From Cereibacter azotoformans (GTDB lineage: Bacteria; Pseudomonadota; Alphaproteobacteria; Rhodobacterales; Rhodobacteraceae), in the NCBI GenBank assembly GCA_017599285.1, contig JAGFXX010000001.1, forward strand, positions 2,818,501-2,882,500: a stretch of DNA of 64,000 bases. Reading direction: 5' to 3'. This document shows, piece by piece, positions 63,864-64,000 of this stretch. Within the stretch, counting starts at the first letter, position 1, and the number at the start of each line of letters is the position of its first letter. The position numbers and the translations under genes are program-made. A model generated the notes under the pieces. The model was not told the origin of the DNA. It searched no databases and saw only the letters and a program-made list of their open reading frames with translations.

Positions 63864-64000
63864 GTGACCGATGATCCGAAAAAGGTCTGGCCGAGCGGCC
63901 TGACGGTTGCCGAAGCGGAAGAGGTGCACAAGCAGCTCATCCTTGGCACCCGCGTGTTCGGCGGCATGGCCCTGATCGCGCATTTCCTGGCGGCGGCGGC
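63864..64000 (+). CDS. pucB: Light-harvesting LH2 (B800-850) beta subunit, partial
   Basis: First 45 codons of an LH2 beta polypeptide: TDDPKKVWPSGLTVAEAEEV follows the start, then a membrane helix with the B850 bacteriochlorophyll ligand His40 (MALIAHFLAAA) and His22 near the N-terminus. The start is GTG after GGGAGAGTACCAA. The variant residues DDPKK rather than DDLNK fit the second puc operon (puc2B) of Rhodobacter sphaeroides; that match is from memory. The alpha gene should follow beyond the right edge. Confidence 0.93.
   Translation, partial: MTDDPKKVWPSGLTVAEAEEVHKQLILGTRVFGGMALIAHFLAAA

Noticed and set aside
63723..63983. 86-codon minus-strand frame overlapping pucB and the PpsR sites
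   Set aside because: It is antisense to an unmistakable LH2 beta coding sequence and to its promoter, with no start signals.

Overview
The window is GC-rich, tightly packed bacterial chromosome with many 4-nt ATGA/GTGA gene overlaps. It fits a purple non-sulfur alphaproteobacterium of the Rhodobacter/Cereibacter sphaeroides group. The strongest clues are a light-harvesting LH2 beta gene (pucB, most like puc2B) cut by the right edge behind two tandem PpsR-type palindromes, a divergent crotonyl-CoA carboxylase/reductase (ccr) and ethylmalonyl-CoA mutase (ecm) pair of the ethylmalonyl-CoA pathway, and a TGA-N9-TCA iron box at a hemP-led iron cluster. I see no insertion sequence, phage, CRISPR array or rRNA operon; the region looks like core chromosome.

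Left part (1-16.9 kb): a GH13 trehalose-synthase-like enzyme, tRNA-Lys, then a six-gene co-directional run dapF-mtaB-gpmI-envC-like-ctpA-rppH covering cell-wall precursor synthesis, tRNA modification, glycolysis, envelope maintenance and mRNA decapping. Convergent to it is accD-folC. Next come a secreted hypothetical protein, a 46-aa small protein divergent from a LysR regulator, an OmpA-like/GNAT/CinA-like operon, and map.

Middle (17-40 kb): an exbB-exbD-tonB operon, two SDR genes with an enoyl-CoA hydratase-like gene, a DUF2125-type secreted protein, tldE/pmbA with a cysQ-like phosphatase, a second LysR, tRNA-Pro, a ferredoxin-reductase-like/rsmD/HAD operon, a peroxiredoxin, ecm<>ccr, a 57-aa small protein, a RecD-like helicase, a lone Lrp-type RAM domain, pyrD with a DUF952 protein, a periplasmic 5'-nucleotidase, and a degenerate response regulator.

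40.6-47.2 kb is a three-gene operon of a DUF2126/transglutaminase protein, a circularly permuted ATP-grasp/alpha-E fusion and a second transglutaminase. It resembles a predicted peptide-ligation or protein-tagging system, here without an adjacent Ntn-hydrolase, and is the least understood system in the window.

47.4-57.7 kb is a continuous minus-strand iron block: a 39-aa leader ORF, hemP, imelysin, bfd, bfr, di-haem DUF1111 protein, a second imelysin, DUF1513, then a LolD-like ATPase, FtsX-like permease and AttH/CrtC-type lipocalin. It probably handles iron uptake and storage; what the ABC/lipocalin tail does is unknown.

58.6-63.6 kb holds purine ring catabolism: uraH, a puuE-uraD fusion, allE and allA convert 5-hydroxyisourate to glyoxylate and urea, with an IclR regulator nearby. 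At the right edge is pucB.

Outside the genes, one composite element (G-rich hairpin, second hairpin, conserved GGATATTTGG tail) occurs three times (8779-8874, 47276-47343, 60766-60833). Each copy sits 6-32 nt beyond the stop codon of a minus-strand gene.
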